From Levilactobacillus brevis (GTDB taxonomy: Bacteria; Bacillota; Bacilli; Lactobacillales; Lactobacillaceae), in contig CP032931.1 of NCBI GenBank assembly GCA_003666485.1, forward strand, positions 124,001-188,000: a stretch of DNA of 64,000 nt, in the 5' to 3' direction. The number at the start of each line of letters is the position of its first letter. The stretch's first letter is position 1. Made by a program: the position numbers and the translations under genes. Under the pieces are notes generated by a model. The model ran no database searches, was not told where the DNA came from, and saw only the letters and a program-made list of their open reading frames with translations. Below are positions 8,791 to 18,263 of the stretch, piece by piece.

Positions 8791-9393
8791 ATGACAAACG
8801 TTTTAATTATTGGGGCAACGGGTTCCGTGGGTAGCGTTACCCGTCAGTACTTCTTAGACCATACGGATGATCAGTTGACCTTGATGGCACGCAATACCCG
8901 TCGCTTAGGCCAACTGTCAGACCGTGAACGCGCAGTTACGGGGAGTGTTACGGGCACAGCAGCGTTGACAGCGGCTCTCAAAGGCCAGGATGTTGTTTTC
9001 GCCACGCTGAGCGGGAACCTCGCTGGGATGGCGAAAAGTCTAGTCGCTGCCATGGATGAGACGGGCGTCAAGCGCCTCCTGTTCATCGCTTCAATGGGGA
9101 TCTACAACGAAATTCCAGCTAGCGTGGGCGCCAGTGGCAACTTGGCTACTAACCCGATGCTCCAGGGGTATCGGAACGCCGCCGACGTGGTCGAAGCGTC
9201 TGATTTGAACTATACGGTCATCCGGCCCGGCTGGTTTGACAACGGCAACGATACCGACTATCAGGTGACTAAGAAGGGCGAACCCTTCGGTGGCCACGAT
9301 GTTTCGCGGAAGAGTATCGCGGATCTAGTCGTCCGGTTGGCTCACGATGAAACGTTGGGGTCACGCGATAGCTTGGGGATTAACCGGAAATAA
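8791..9393 (+). CDS. NmrA-like NAD(P)-binding oxidoreductase
   Basis: A 200-residue Rossmann protein. The nucleotide loop is GATGSVGSVTRQ (residues 8-19), with TGVKRLLFIASMGIY near residue 95 and IRPGWF near residue 145. It is a paralogue of the proteins at 2 and 1140 and under the same type of promoter. A GGAGGA ribosome site lies upstream. The physiological substrate is unknown. Confidence 0.87.
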   Translation: MTNVLIIGATGSVGSVTRQYFLDHTDDQLTLMARNTRRLGQLSDRERAVTGSVTGTAALTAALKGQDVVFATLSGNLAGMAKSLVAAMDETGVKRLLFIASMGIYNEIPASVGASGNLATNPMLQGYRNAADVVEASDLNYTVIRPGWFDNGNDTDYQVTKKGEPFGGHDVSRKSIADLVVRLAHDETLGSRDSLGINRK

Positions 9394-9416
9394 ATGTATA
9401 CAGATAAAGACTTTCC

Positions 9417-9445
9417 AAAAAATCCCACCACAGGCGGGATTTTTT
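9417..9445. terminator. Intrinsic terminator
   Basis: AAAAAATCCCAC/GCGGGATTTTTT hairpin between convergent genes. Confidence 0.7.
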
Positions 9446-9449
9446 AGTA

Positions 9450-9770
9450 CTAGGCCAGAGCCACAGCTGCCGCATGAATGTATTGCACGCTGTTGATGAC
9501 CAAGGGAAAGCCGATAACCGGGACCAACTGGTAGAGAGCCTCGAGAATCGTCTGCGCTGAAATGCCTTGGCGTTGGGCCGCGATAACGTGTTGCGGCAAC
9601 ATGGCGGGTGTGTGCTGGACGGTCAGCGTGATGATAGCAATCAAGCTGGCCTCGCCAGGTGCGATGGCTGCCGGGGCCGCATCAATAGCCGTCATCAGCC
9701 GGTTGACGATTTGTGCTAAGTCCGGGTCGTCGGAAAAGTAGGTGGCGAGTAGGTGTTCATTTTCAGTCAT
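9450..9770 (-). CDS. Carboxymuconolactone decarboxylase family protein
   Basis: A 106-residue all-helical AhpD-like protein. It shows the family pattern H-x-x-A-x-x-x-G (QHVIAAQRQG, about residues 60-69) followed by the EALYQLVPVIGFP segment. No CxxC redox pair is present, so it is not a typical AhpD peroxidase partner. It converges with the NmrA-like gene. Function unassigned; members often act in redox or aromatic-compound metabolism. Confidence 0.8.
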   Translation of the reverse strand: MTENEHLLATYFSDDPDLAQIVNRLMTAIDAAPAAIAPGEASLIAIITLTVQHTPAMLPQHVIAAQRQGISAQTILEALYQLVPVIGFPLVINSVQYIHAAAVALA

Positions 9771-9892
9771 TGTGAGGACTCCTTATTGTAGATTCACCTT
9801 TCAGTGTACCGGTTGGACAGCATAAAGGATAATACTTAGTCTTTATGGCCGTCTAAGAGAGAGGGCCATCACAAAATATTTGTCAAAGTGGC

Positions 9893-9923
9893 TTGCCTTG
9901 AAGTAACTGCAAGGGACTAAAGT
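9893..9923 (+). promoter_or_regulatory. MerR-type promoter/operator 5
   Basis: TTGCCT (9893-9898), 19 bp, TAAAGT (9918-9923). The spacer begins TGAAGTAACTGCAAG, as in operator 4. It precedes the NTF2-like gene. Confidence 0.7.
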
Positions 9924-9964
9924 AAATGCATCAAATGAAATCGCGTTGAGAGGAGATTTTTTAA

Positions 9965-10327
9965 ATGAATACTGAGATGTTACAACTTTACCGCGACTAC
10001 AACGTCGCCATGGCAGCAGACGATACGGTGGCGCTGGATCACCTGCTGGGACCAGACTTTACGTTGACCCACATGACGGGGGTCGTGCAGCCCCGCGCCG
10101 AATGGCTAGCCGAGTTAGAACATGGGACCATGCATTACTTCTCCTCGGTCGAGGACCACGTGACCATGCAAGCGACCGCGACAGGCTGGCAGGTAACCGG
10201 GCAAAACCGCGTTGTAGCCAGCATTCATGGTGGGGGTAAGTACGAGTGGCCGTTAAACACAGTTATGGCGGTGGCCCGGATTGACGGCCGGTGGCAGATC
10301 TTATCGGCGGTCGTCACAACGTATTAG
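9965..10327 (+). CDS. NTF2-like (SnoaL/DUF4440) protein
   Basis: A 120-residue cone-shaped NTF2 fold. It starts with a helix (LYRDYNVAMAADDTVALDHLLGPDFTLTHMTG, residues 6-38) and ends in long beta strands (INGKYEWP-like, then GRWQILSAVV). Such proteins are small enzymes or ligand-binding modules. It is the first gene of a unit with a broken sugar acetyltransferase (13-bp gap), under MerR-type promoter 5. Confidence 0.8.
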   Translation: MNTEMLQLYRDYNVAMAADDTVALDHLLGPDFTLTHMTGVVQPRAEWLAELEHGTMHYFSSVEDHVTMQATATGWQVTGQNRVVASIHGGGKYEWPLNTVMAVARIDGRWQILSAVVTTY

Positions 10328-10340
10328 GAGGTTAGTAAAA

Positions 10341-10898
10341 ATGAGTGTATTTGAAAATTTACGGCGCGGTCAGGCCTATGATATCCATGACTCAGAATAT
10401 TTAAAAGAAGTTCATGGTGAAATTGACCGGTCAGACGATCTGTAATTTCAGATTAATCAAACCAATCCCAAATACAAGCAACGAATCATAGACTTGGAAA
10501 ACACGTTACTCCACGGGCAAATGGCCGATGGTACCTTCTTCACGCCGCCGATGCACATCGACACGGCCAGCCGGGTCTTCCTGGGTAAGAATGTGTATGC
10601 CAATCATGGATTGACCAGGATGGCAGCGGGGACAATCACCATTGATGATGGCGTCATGATGGGACCGGAGGTGGGTTTCTTCACGGTTAATCATGAGCCG
10701 AAAAACATTCGGACCATCTTGGCTAAGGAGATTCACATCAAGCGCAATGCCTGGATTGGCGCCCGCGTCAGCATTTTACCAGGCGTGACGATTGGGGAGA
10801 ATGCGATTGTCGGGACTGGTGCTGTGGTCACCAAGGACATTCCCGATAACGCGGTTGCCGTGGGCGTGCCAGCCAAGGTCGTGAAGACGCTGGATTAG
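10341..10898 (+). pseudogene. Maltose/galactoside O-acetyltransferase, nonsense-interrupted
   Basis: A 185-codon frame encodes a left-handed beta-helix acetyltransferase (LacA/Maa type): an N-terminal MAC domain (MSVFENLRRGQAYDIHDSEY), the NHG hexapeptide region, the catalytic-type FFTVNHEP segment and the C-terminal GTGAVVTKDIPDNAVAVGVPAK. A single in-frame TAA at codon 35 (10443-10445, one base from CAA) breaks it. A restart at TTG 10494 would lack the MAC domain. The downstream frame is intact, so the mutation is recent or readthrough/restart is tolerated. Confidence 0.8.
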
Positions 10899-10905
10899 GT
10901 GGAGA

Positions 10906-10921
10906 TGTTTCATGTGAAACA
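10906..10921. promoter_or_regulatory. parS-like site 1
   Basis: TGTTTCATGTGAAACA differs at one central base from the Firmicutes ParB site TGTTTCACGTGAAACA. A second similar site lies at 24426. Confidence 0.5.
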
Positions 10922-11043
10922 CCGGTAGATGCGAACGACCTGAATGAAGTAAATTTTTGCAATTTTTAGAATAATCATTCCAACATTTGATTTTGGAATG
11001 CTGTTTTGAGCTTTTGAAGAAAAATCATTCAATGGCCAAATAA

Positions 11044-11090
11044 ATAGCGCAGACCCACCACGGATTTCCCGCCCGGTAGATCTGCGCTAT
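11044..11090. terminator. Terminator of the AEC permease gene
   Basis: ATAGCGCAGA/TCTGCGCTAT arms (11044-11053, 11081-11090), just beyond the minus-strand stop at 11110. Confidence 0.7.
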
Positions 11091-11109
11091 CTTATTTTAA
11101 TCGGTTGTA

Positions 11110-12081
11110 TTAGATGAATTGAATCAACGACATCAAGACTGGTACCACCACAATGAACAGCACCGTACTGGTCGTGACCACGTTGGTGGCATAGGCCACG
11201 TCACCGTGGGCTTCGTTGGCCAGGATAGGTAAGACGGCCAACATTGGTGTAGCGGATTGGACGATCAACGTTTGCGAAGCCATGCTGGGGAAGGTGGCGC
11301 CAAAGTGACCGGCTGCCAGGAGCACTGCCACCATCAGGATAGGGGACAGGACAAACCGGCCCAGCAGAGCGACGATGGTGTCGCGGTCAAAATGAATGCT
11401 CTTCAAGCCGGCATCGGCTAGGACAATCCCGATGTAGACCAGGGACAGTGGCGTCACCAAGTTGCCGACATAGGTCAGCGTGGAGTTGATGAAGCTGACC
11501 TTGAGCACGGGGATGTTTAGCAGCAAGAAGACCAATGCGACCAGGAAGCCGACCAGCGGCATGGGGATGACCTTTTTCCAATCGATGTGGTTGTGGTGCT
11601 TTTCCTTGGGCTTGGTCGGGTCATCGTTGGAAATCAAGAAGACCCCAAACGCCCAGGTCGAGACCGTGTTCACGATGTAATAGACTAGAAAGTAGGTCAT
11701 GCTCTGGTCGCCAAACAGCGCGATGTTCAGCGGTAACCCAATGAAAATCGTGTTGGCGTTGACGATGGCATTGACGAAGATTCCTTTCCGGCCCGGCCGC
11801 ACGTGCATGATTCGTACCAGAGCGAAGGCAATTAGGTAGCCGATGATGACGGCTAGAAACGCATACCCCAGGTACCCGGAAAAAGAAACCAATTGCCCCC
11901 GCGTCAGCCGGCTCAATACCGACACGAAGATGGACGCGGGAAGGGCAATATTTTTGATGAGCTTAGAAATGATACCGCCAAATTTGTCATCAAACCAGCC
12001 TTGCCGCCGCAGGACAAAACCTAAAATCATAATTAAAACGACGACAAGGACACTTTGAATAGAGTTCCACAAAACAGCCAT
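11110..12081 (-). CDS. AEC family transporter (malate permease-like)
   Basis: A 323-residue auxin-efflux-carrier family protein with about ten TM helices in two inverted halves. The start is set at ATG 12081, 10 nt after AGAAGG; the longer frame lacks a ribosome site. In lactobacilli this family includes the malate/proton symporter MleP/MaeP. Its position beside a malic enzyme gene and a LysR regulator supports malate or another dicarboxylate as substrate (inference). Confidence 0.82.
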   Translation of the reverse strand: MAVLWNSIQSVLVVVLIMILGFVLRRQGWFDDKFGGIISKLIKNIALPASIFVSVLSRLTRGQLVSFSGYLGYAFLAVIIGYLIAFALVRIMHVRPGRKGIFVNAIVNANTIFIGLPLNIALFGDQSMTYFLVYYIVNTVSTWAFGVFLISNDDPTKPKEKHHNHIDWKKVIPMPLVGFLVALVFLLLNIPVLKVSFINSTLTYVGNLVTPLSLVYIGIVLADAGLKSIHFDRDTIVALLGRFVLSPILMVAVLLAAGHFGATFPSMASQTLIVQSATPMLAVLPILANEAHGDVAYATNVVTTSTVLFIVVVPVLMSLIQFI

Positions 12082-12239
12082 GGAAGTGATGCCTTCTTTC
12101 TGAAAAATTAGTCTCATAATAGTGGCTGGTTAATCGAGCCAAGCGCGCCAATCAAAATGGCTAATGACCAGCGACTTTTAACCGGGCATTAGTATTGTAC
12201 GGTTTTCGGTTAACCAGCTGAAATAACACTGATAATAAC

Positions 12240-12288
12240 AACGTACCAGTAGTGAATGGGCTGAACCCATAGCTACTGGTACGTTTTC
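12240..12288. terminator. Large inverted repeat, probable terminator
   Basis: ACGTACCAGTAG/CTACTGGTACGT arms with an inner GGGCTGAACCC hairpin and a TTTT on the plus side. It lies between the malic enzyme 3' end and the AEC gene. Confidence 0.55.
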
Positions 12289-12384
12289 GGATAGATTGAA
12301 TTGTTAACTTAAAGGGCGAACGGTAAGGCGGCCAGCACGGACTAGCTTGCGTGCAACGATTAATTTTGTCGCCAAAACCACAAA

Positions 12385-12767
12385 TTAGTTCCGGTAGGCG
12401 GGAACCCACTTCATGTCAGCGACGGCCTGCTTGGCGTCAGTGATTGGTTCCTTGTTCAAGCCTTGGTCCAAGACGCTTTGGGCCACGACTTCTGCCAGCT
12501 TTTGGGAGAAGGACGTCAGTTGTGAAACGGGTGGCAGGACGGCGGCACCCGGTTGTGTTGGGTCGACCAGACCACCTAAGGCGTGGCAAGCTGCGGAGAG
12601 CGTTTCGCCGTTCAAGACCTTAGCCGTTGCTGCAATCAGACCGAAGCCCAGACCGGGGTACATCAAGGCGTTGTTGCCTTGGCCAATGTGGTAAGTCGTC
12701 CCCTGGTAGTCCACGTCGCCAGCCGGAATCCCGGTCGCGATGAGGGCCTTGCCATCGGTCCATTTGA
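12385..12767 (-). pseudogene. Malic enzyme, 3' part cut off by ISL3 insertion
   Basis: C-terminal 127 codons of an NAD(P)-dependent malic enzyme, including LKWTDGKALIATG and the GQGNNALMYPGLG segment. It is joined in frame to the 5' part at 14321-15580 if the IS and one 8-bp duplication are removed, restoring 544 residues. It has no start codon or promoter of its own and should not give a working enzyme. Confidence 0.85.
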
Positions 12768-14320
12768 GGGTCTAGAATTTTTGGTGTTGGAAAGTATTTC
12801 CATTCCAAAAGTACTAGGCCCTTTTTGATAACAAAAAAAGGCATCTAAGCCTCCCTAGTGCTATGCTTTAAGCGACGAAACTCAAGATAAGCGGGGTAGG
12901 AATAGATGTCTCAACTGGATAATACACTTAAATTACTGGGAATTACAGACACAAACATTCAGGTGTTCGGTACTCGTGAGGAATTTCATGGTCGGGGCTC
13001 GGGTCGCAAAAAGTATTTGGTCATCCAGGCAGAGCTTACCTACACACTCAGGCGCTGTCCCAGCTGTGGATACAATACGTTGCACCCTAACGGACACAAG
13101 CTCACTCATGTCCACATTGCAGGACCCATGGACCGGCCCGTAATTCTAGAGCTAAACAAGCAACGCTGGCGTTGTAGTAACTGCCATAGCACTTGTACGG
13201 CCACCACTCCAGTGGTATCAACCAACCACGCCATCGGTCACGGACTAGCGACTCATGTGCTGAAGCTAGCCAGTAAATCACTCCCGGCTAAGACTATCGC
13301 CAGTCTCACCGGTATTTCGACAAACTCAGTTCAGCGTATTTTGACGGCTAATATTCATCCACACGCGAGCCGCCGGTTACCGATTAATCTATGCTTTGAT
13401 GAATTCCGTTCCACGCACGGCTCCATGTCGTTTATTTGCATTGACGCCGACACTCACAAATCAGTTAAAGTACTTAGCGACCGCCTTAATAGAACCATCA
13501 AACAGTTCTTTCTTAGTCAGTACAGCACCGCAGAACGGACCGCGGTTCAACGCGTCATCATGGACATGAACGCCTCCTATCAGGCATTCGTGCACGAACT
13601 ATTCCCTAACGCCGAACTCATTATTGATCGGTTCCACATTATTCAATTAATGGGCCGGACGATGGATACCATTCGCACTCAATGTTTAAAGCAACTCGAC
13701 AAGCATTCGCGGGAATATAAAGTACTGAAATCACTATGGCGCCTATTCCACAAGGCCAACCCTGACGCACAAAAGAGCCGCTACCTCTTCGGCCTGAATG
13801 AGTACTTGACCGAACAGAACGCTATTGATATTGGAACCGATGCGTTTCCGGCCTTCAAAACAGCTTATGAAACCTACATCGATCTCCACGATGCTTTGAT
13901 GGGGCGTCACGCTGATGAACTCAAGAATATCATCACTAACTATCAGCCTAACGGCACGCACCTAGATACGGCCATGCATACCCTACGAAAGAATCTTAAT
14001 GGAGTAATTAACGCCGCCAAATCGTCCTACTCTAACGGACCGATAGAGGGCATCAACCGTAAGATCAAGGAGCTCAAACGTGCTTGTTATGGCTTATCCA
14101 ATCAGGCCAATATGTTCACACGCGTCTACCAGCTGATTGCCTAGATTATCTACCACAATAACGTCACGATGGTAGGCTTATTTGTTATGCCTTCAAGTAC
14201 GATATTCAGACAACACACCAGATTAAACGCCGCAACTAATAAAACAACAAAAAAGATCTCCCACACGAGGAGATCTCCAAAGGATAGAAACTATCCTTCA
14301 ACACCATTTGACAAACTTCC
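12768..14320 (+). mobile_element. ISL3-family insertion sequence
   Basis: A 1553-bp element with imperfect ~39-bp terminal inverted repeats sharing a GGTGTTG core. It is flanked by perfect 8-bp target duplications CCATTTGA (12760-12767 and 14321-14328), the size expected for ISL3. One transposase gene. The intact duplication implies direct transposition into the malic enzyme gene. Confidence 0.9.
12906..14144 (+). CDS. ISL3 family transposase
   Basis: A 412-residue DDE transposase. An N-terminal zinc-ribbon pair (CPSCGYNT and CSNCHST, residues 53-98) is followed by a helix-turn-helix ([17 protein letters not shown]) and the DDE core: [16 protein letters not shown] and a C-terminal [15 protein letters not shown] segment supplying the glutamate. 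The length is normal for the family and no break is visible, so it is probably active. Confidence 0.95.
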   Translation: MSQLDNTLKLLGITDTNIQVFGTREEFHGRGSGRKKYLVIQAELTYTLRRCPSCGYNTLHPNGHKLTHVHIAGPMDRPVILELNKQRWRCSNCHSTCTATTPVVSTNHAIGHGLATHVLKLASKSLPAKTIASLTGISTNSVQRILTANIHPHASRRLPINLCFDEFRSTHGSMSFICIDADTHKSVKVLSDRLNRTIKQFFLSQYSTAERTAVQRVIMDMNASYQAFVHELFPNAELIIDRFHIIQLMGRTMDTIRTQCLKQLDKHSREYKVLKSLWRLFHKANPDAQKSRYLFGLNEYLTEQNAIDIGTDAFPAFKTAYETYIDLHDALMGRHADELKNIITNYQPNGTHLDTAMHTLRKNLNGVINAAKSSYSNGPIEGINRKIKELKRACYGLSNQANMFTRVYQLIA

Positions 14321-15580
14321 CCATTTGATGAGGTCGGCAGCGGTGGCTTCGGCTAATTTCGTCGGGTTCGACAGCGGGAAGATGATGGGCCGTGGGGTGT
14401 GCGCCGCCATGTCCTTGACGATGTCTTCGGTAAAGGTCCCGGGTTGCGTCGAGGTCCCAATCAGAACGGTGGGGTGAACGGCCTTGACCACAGCGGCCAG
14501 GTTCGTCAGCTCATCGGCGTTGGCAAACTCGGACCGGTCCCGCGTGAACGGCTTTTGAGCGGCAGTCAGATCTGGCGTGTCGTTAAACAGCAGGCCTTGA
14601 CGATCGACGGCGTAGAAGTGTTGCCGCGCTTCGTCTTCAGAGAGACCGGCGCGTTGGAGTTCGTCTAAAATTTGGTTGGCAATGCCCATGCCGGCGGTCC
14701 CGGCGCCAAAGGTCACGAACTTTTGGTCCTTGATGTCTTCCTTAGAAATGTTGAGGGCGCCCAGAATGCCGGCTAACACGACCATACCAGTCCCTTGAAT
14801 GTCATCGTTAAAAGTTGGAAATTGGTCCTTGTACTTGTCAAGAATGACCTGCGCGTTGGCCCGACCGAAGTCTTCCCAGTGCAGCAGGGATTCGGGGAAC
14901 AGTTTACGTTCGGCGGTGACAAATTTATTGATCACAGCCAGGTAGTCGTCACCGGCCAACCGCCGATGATGGTTCCCCAGGTACAGGGGGTCGTCCAGTA
15001 ATTGCTGGTTGTTGGTCCCGGCATCAATACTGACGGGCAGTACTTGAGCGGGGTCGATGCCAGCAGCGGCCGTGTAGACCATCAACTTGCCGACCGCGAT
15101 GTCGACGCCGTTGACGCCCCAGTCGCCCATGCCTAAGATCCCTTCCGCATCGGTGACGACGACCAGGCGGATGTCCCGGCCGTTGGCGGCATTCTTCAGG
15201 GACGCTTCGATGTTGTCGGGGTCATCCACGGAAATGAAAGCCGCGTTTTGCGGGTCAGTGAACAGGTGGCTGTAGTCTTCGATTGAATCAGCCACCGTGG
15301 GGTCATACACGATCGGCATGAATTCCACCACGTGCTCGTCCATCAGCTTGAAGAACAGCGTCCGGTTCTCGTTGAACAGGGTCATCAAGTAGATCCGCTT
15401 TTCCAGATTGCTAGGCTTGCTTTGGTATTGTGCGTAGGCCTGCGTTGCCTGTTCATCTAGCGTTTGAACGTGACTCGGTAAGGTGCCGACCAGCCCCAAA
15501 GCCTGGCGTTCAGCGGTCGTGAAGGCCGTGCCCTTGTTTAAGAATGGGTTATTTAAAATAGAATCTGCTGTTTTCATCAT
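14321..15580 (-). pseudogene. Malic enzyme, 5' part, interrupted by ISL3
   Basis: First 420 codons of a malic enzyme (malate to pyruvate and CO2). The N-terminal [14 protein letters not shown] segment, the catalytic [18 protein letters not shown] region, the metal-binding [11 protein letters not shown] segment and the GAGTAGMG Rossmann loop are all present. After the insertion point ten IS-derived codons follow before a stop at 14291. Missing: the last 125 residues. The divergent LysR gene is the likely regulator. Confidence 0.9.
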
Positions 15581-15661
15581 AAGATTCCTCCAATTTGGTT
15601 TGCGTTAACTTTACAAGACACAGTATAAAAGGCGCATAGACGTATAGTCAAATGTAGCAGT

Positions 15662-15684
15662 CATTATAAAAATAATTTATAATG
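15662..15684. promoter_or_regulatory. LysR-type operator candidate
   Basis: Perfect 9-bp inverted repeat CATTATAAA/TTTATAATG with a 5-bp spacer in the intergenic region between the malic enzyme and LysR genes. Confidence 0.45.
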
Positions 15685-15717
15685 GTCTCATAAATGGCGT
15701 TATTAGGAGGACTTGAA

Positions 15718-16605
15718 ATGAATACCAAGGACCTAGCTTATTTTAATCAATTAATTCGAGTGAAAAATTTTTCCAAAGTCGCGCAGGCCTTCAATGTGAC
15801 CCAGCCAACCATCACCATGGCCATCAAACGGCTGGAAGCTGAATTCCAGACCAAGCTGGTCTTGCGCGACCGTATCCACAACGAGCTGGTCGTGACGGCT
15901 AGCGGCCAGCAACTGGCCGTCCACGCCCAAACCGTTTTGCGTGAACTGGACCTGGCGCACCAAGAGATTACGCACCTGACCCAGGATCGCACCGTGTTGG
16001 GATTGCCACCGATCATTGAAAATTACTACTTTCCCCGAGTGGCGGCGCATCTGCAGGCCCAGGGGATGTTGGCCAATCTGCAAACGTTGGAAGGTGGGTC
16101 GGTATGGCTACGTAATGCGTTACGTGATGGCCGCGCGGACCTGGCATTGTTGGGGTCGACTGAGCCGTTATCGTACAAGACGTTGGTAGCCGAGGAATTC
16201 GACCGGCAGCCATTTAACATCTTCGTGGCGGCGACCCACCCACTGGCCAAGCGTAAGCGCATCTACTTTAGTGAATTGAAGGGTGAGAAATTTGTCCTAT
16301 TTAATAGTAGCTTTGTCCATAATACGGCCTTCAATACATTAACGCGACGTAACCATTTCCGGCCAGAGGTGGTCTTTCGGGCCAACGACACTCACGTCAT
16401 CATGAACCTGGTTGCGGCCAACGTGGGCGTGACCTTTCTCACGGATATTGTTGACCAGCATCGCCAAGACGTGGTGCGTCTGGAATTGTTAGACGACGAG
16501 CAGCCGGAATTTATTTCCAGCATCGTCACCCGCACGTCCCACGTCTTGACGCCGACGCAAGAGCAGGTGCTCGCGGTCTTGCGGTCGACGTTGGGGGATG
16601 ACTGA
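15718..16605 (+). CDS. LysR family transcriptional regulator (malate locus)
   Basis: A 295-residue LTTR. N-terminal winged HTH (LAYFNQLIRVKNFSKVAQAFNVTQPTI-type) and a C-terminal periplasmic-binding-like effector domain from about residue 90. ATG 15718 is preferred because AGGAGG lies 7 nt upstream. It is divergent from the malic enzyme gene, the classic LTTR arrangement, so it probably controls malate use (MleR-like). With the malic enzyme split, its output now reaches a dead gene. Confidence 0.85.
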   Translation: MNTKDLAYFNQLIRVKNFSKVAQAFNVTQPTITMAIKRLEAEFQTKLVLRDRIHNELVVTASGQQLAVHAQTVLRELDLAHQEITHLTQDRTVLGLPPIIENYYFPRVAAHLQAQGMLANLQTLEGGSVWLRNALRDGRADLALLGSTEPLSYKTLVAEEFDRQPFNIFVAATHPLAKRKRIYFSELKGEKFVLFNSSFVHNTAFNTLTRRNHFRPEVVFRANDTHVIMNLVAANVGVTFLTDIVDQHRQDVVRLELLDDEQPEFISSIVTRTSHVLTPTQEQVLAVLRSTLGDD

Positions 16606-16612
16606 TTTTTTG

Positions 16613-16784
16613 TTCAGTATACTGAAAGAAAACCAAAAATTTGGAGATTTATTCAGTATAATGAAAGAAACCTAGAAATTTGTGATTTTTATCCATTATA
16701 ATAGAAGAAATTAGAAAATTTTAAAGTTTATACGTTATATGAAACAAAAGTAACTAATTTTAGCTTTTTGTATAGTATACTGAA
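16613..16784 (+). repeat. Array of five degenerate palindromes
   Basis: Five units spaced 38-41 bp, each built on TTCAGTATACTGAA (perfect palindrome at 16613-16626). Variants lie at 16652, 16692, 16730 and 16771, each followed by an A-rich GAAAGAAA tail. Every unit contains a TATAAT- or TATACT-like hexamer. The array ends 23 bp before the ATPase start. Confidence 0.75.
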
Positions 16785-16807
16785 AGAAAACTGAGGAGTG
16801 TTCAATC

Positions 16808-18013
16808 GTGGTAGTCCGCCAACTTTACCTAAATCGTTTGAAAAAGTATCAAGATACAGAATTTGTTAAAGTCATTACCGGCGTGCGACGGTCGGGGAAG
16901 ACTTACGTATTACGCATGTTTCGCGACTATTTAAGGGATAGCGGTATCTTGGCGGAACAGATCGTCTTCTTAAATTTTGAATCCATGAAATACAGCTCGC
17001 TACTCACTAAAGAGGCGCTTTATCAATACGTGACTGATCGGGTTGTTCCTGGTAAAAAGATGTATCTGTTCTTTGATGAAATCCAACGCGTCAATGGTTG
17101 GGAAGACGCTATCAATAGTTTTCGAGTAGATTTTGATGTGGATATTTACGTTTCGGGGTCCAATGCCTCCCTATTATCCGGTGAGTTGGCAACGCTATTG
17201 ACGGGGCGGATGGTGGAAATTCCAGTCTATCCGCTGTCGTTTAAGGAATTTATGGCATTTACCCAGACGACTAAAAACCCTGACCTGGCGTTTAATGACT
17301 ATGTCACGGAGGGGGGCTTTCCAGCGGTGGCGCTAGTGGATGATTCAGAAGTCAAGCGCAGCGTCTTGGATGGTATCTATAGCTCAATTCTGTTGCGCGA
17401 CGTGAATGAGCGAGCGGCGGTTAGAAATGACACGCTGTTGACCCAGGTGGCGGCCTACTTGCTGAGTGAAATTGGCAACCCAATTTCTGGCAATAAAATT
17501 GCGGGGGTCTTGAAGAATGACGGCTGGTCCAAGGTAGGGGTTTCCTCGGTGTTGCGATACATGCAGCTGCTGAGCGATGCGTTCATTTTTTATCCAGCTA
17601 GGCGTTACGACTTGCGGGGGAAGAGTTATTTGCGGTCAACGGCCAAGTACTATGCTGTCGATACAGGATTACGCAACGTTACGCTGAACCGAAACTATCA
17701 GGATAATTTTGGCCACCAAATTGAAAACATTGTGTATCTGGAATTGTTGCGGCGCGGCTACCGGGTGGATGTCGGTAAATACGAGACCCAAGAAATTGAT
17801 TTCGTGGCACGCCGAGGATCTGAAGTGGCCTACTATCAGGTCACCAGACAGATGCCCGCGGCAGATAATCGAGAAATTGGGAATCTTCAAGTACTGGCGG
17901 ATAATTATCCTAAGACACTAATCACCGCGAACCGTATGGATGTTGGCGAGGTTGCGGGAATTCCTATCGTGCATATTGTTGATTGGCTTTTAGGCCAGGA
18001 CTGTTCTATTTAG
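16808..18013 (+). CDS. AAA ATPase with DUF4143 domain
   Basis: A 401-residue protein with an N-terminal AAA_14 ATPase (Walker A TGVRRSGKTYVL, residues 25-36; Walker B MYLFFDEIQRV near 90; sensor VSGSNASLLSGE) and a C-terminal DUF4143 domain with nuclease-like EIDFVARRGSEVAYYQV near residue 345. The GTG start has a GAGG ribosome site. The role of this common prokaryotic family is unknown; the E-x-D...Y-x-Q residues suggest a restriction-endonuclease-like fold. Confidence 0.88.
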   Translation: MVVRQLYLNRLKKYQDTEFVKVITGVRRSGKTYVLRMFRDYLRDSGILAEQIVFLNFESMKYSSLLTKEALYQYVTDRVVPGKKMYLFFDEIQRVNGWEDAINSFRVDFDVDIYVSGSNASLLSGELATLLTGRMVEIPVYPLSFKEFMAFTQTTKNPDLAFNDYVTEGGFPAVALVDDSEVKRSVLDGIYSSILLRDVNERAAVRNDTLLTQVAAYLLSEIGNPISGNKIAGVLKNDGWSKVGVSSVLRYMQLLSDAFIFYPARRYDLRGKSYLRSTAKYYAVDTGLRNVTLNRNYQDNFGHQIENIVYLELLRRGYRVDVGKYETQEIDFVARRGSEVAYYQVTRQMPAADNREIGNLQVLADNYPKTLITANRMDVGEVAGIPIVHIVDWLLGQDCSI

Positions 18014-18052
18014 GCTAAGCATCTTTTTTAAGCGCATAAGGTTTCACAACCA

Positions 18053-18139
18053 ATGAGTGTGTTTCAGGCACTTTCGTTGATGTTACTGCTCGGCACGTTT
18101 CTAATAGCGTTGCTGACGTACATTGACAAACGCAAATAA
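18053..18139 (+). CDS. Holin-like toxin peptide (type I TA, Hol-Tox family)
   Basis: A 28-residue peptide: MSVFQALSLM, then a single TM helix LLLGTFLIALLTYI, and a charged DKRK tail. This matches the putative holin-like toxins of lactobacilli. The following region has the usual layout of a type I toxin mRNA: long 3' UTR, then a GC-rich terminator, with a TATTAT -10-like element on the opposite strand near 18280 that could drive an antisense RNA. Confidence 0.7.
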   Translation: MSVFQALSLMLLLGTFLIALLTYIDKRK

Positions 18140-18230
18140 AAAAGCCGCCCCCACAATAACTTTGGCGAGTTAAGGGACGTCTAAAATATCGTTCAGTTTC
18201 TAGTCACCGTCTTTGAAGCGGTCTGCTGTG

Positions 18231-18263
18231 GAAGGGCCTGGTGTACAATCACCGGGCCTTCTC
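18231..18263. terminator. Terminator of toxin mRNA / antisense region
   Basis: GAAGGGCCTGGTG/CACCGGGCCTTC stem (18231-18243, 18250-18261) downstream of the holin-like toxin. Confidence 0.5.
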
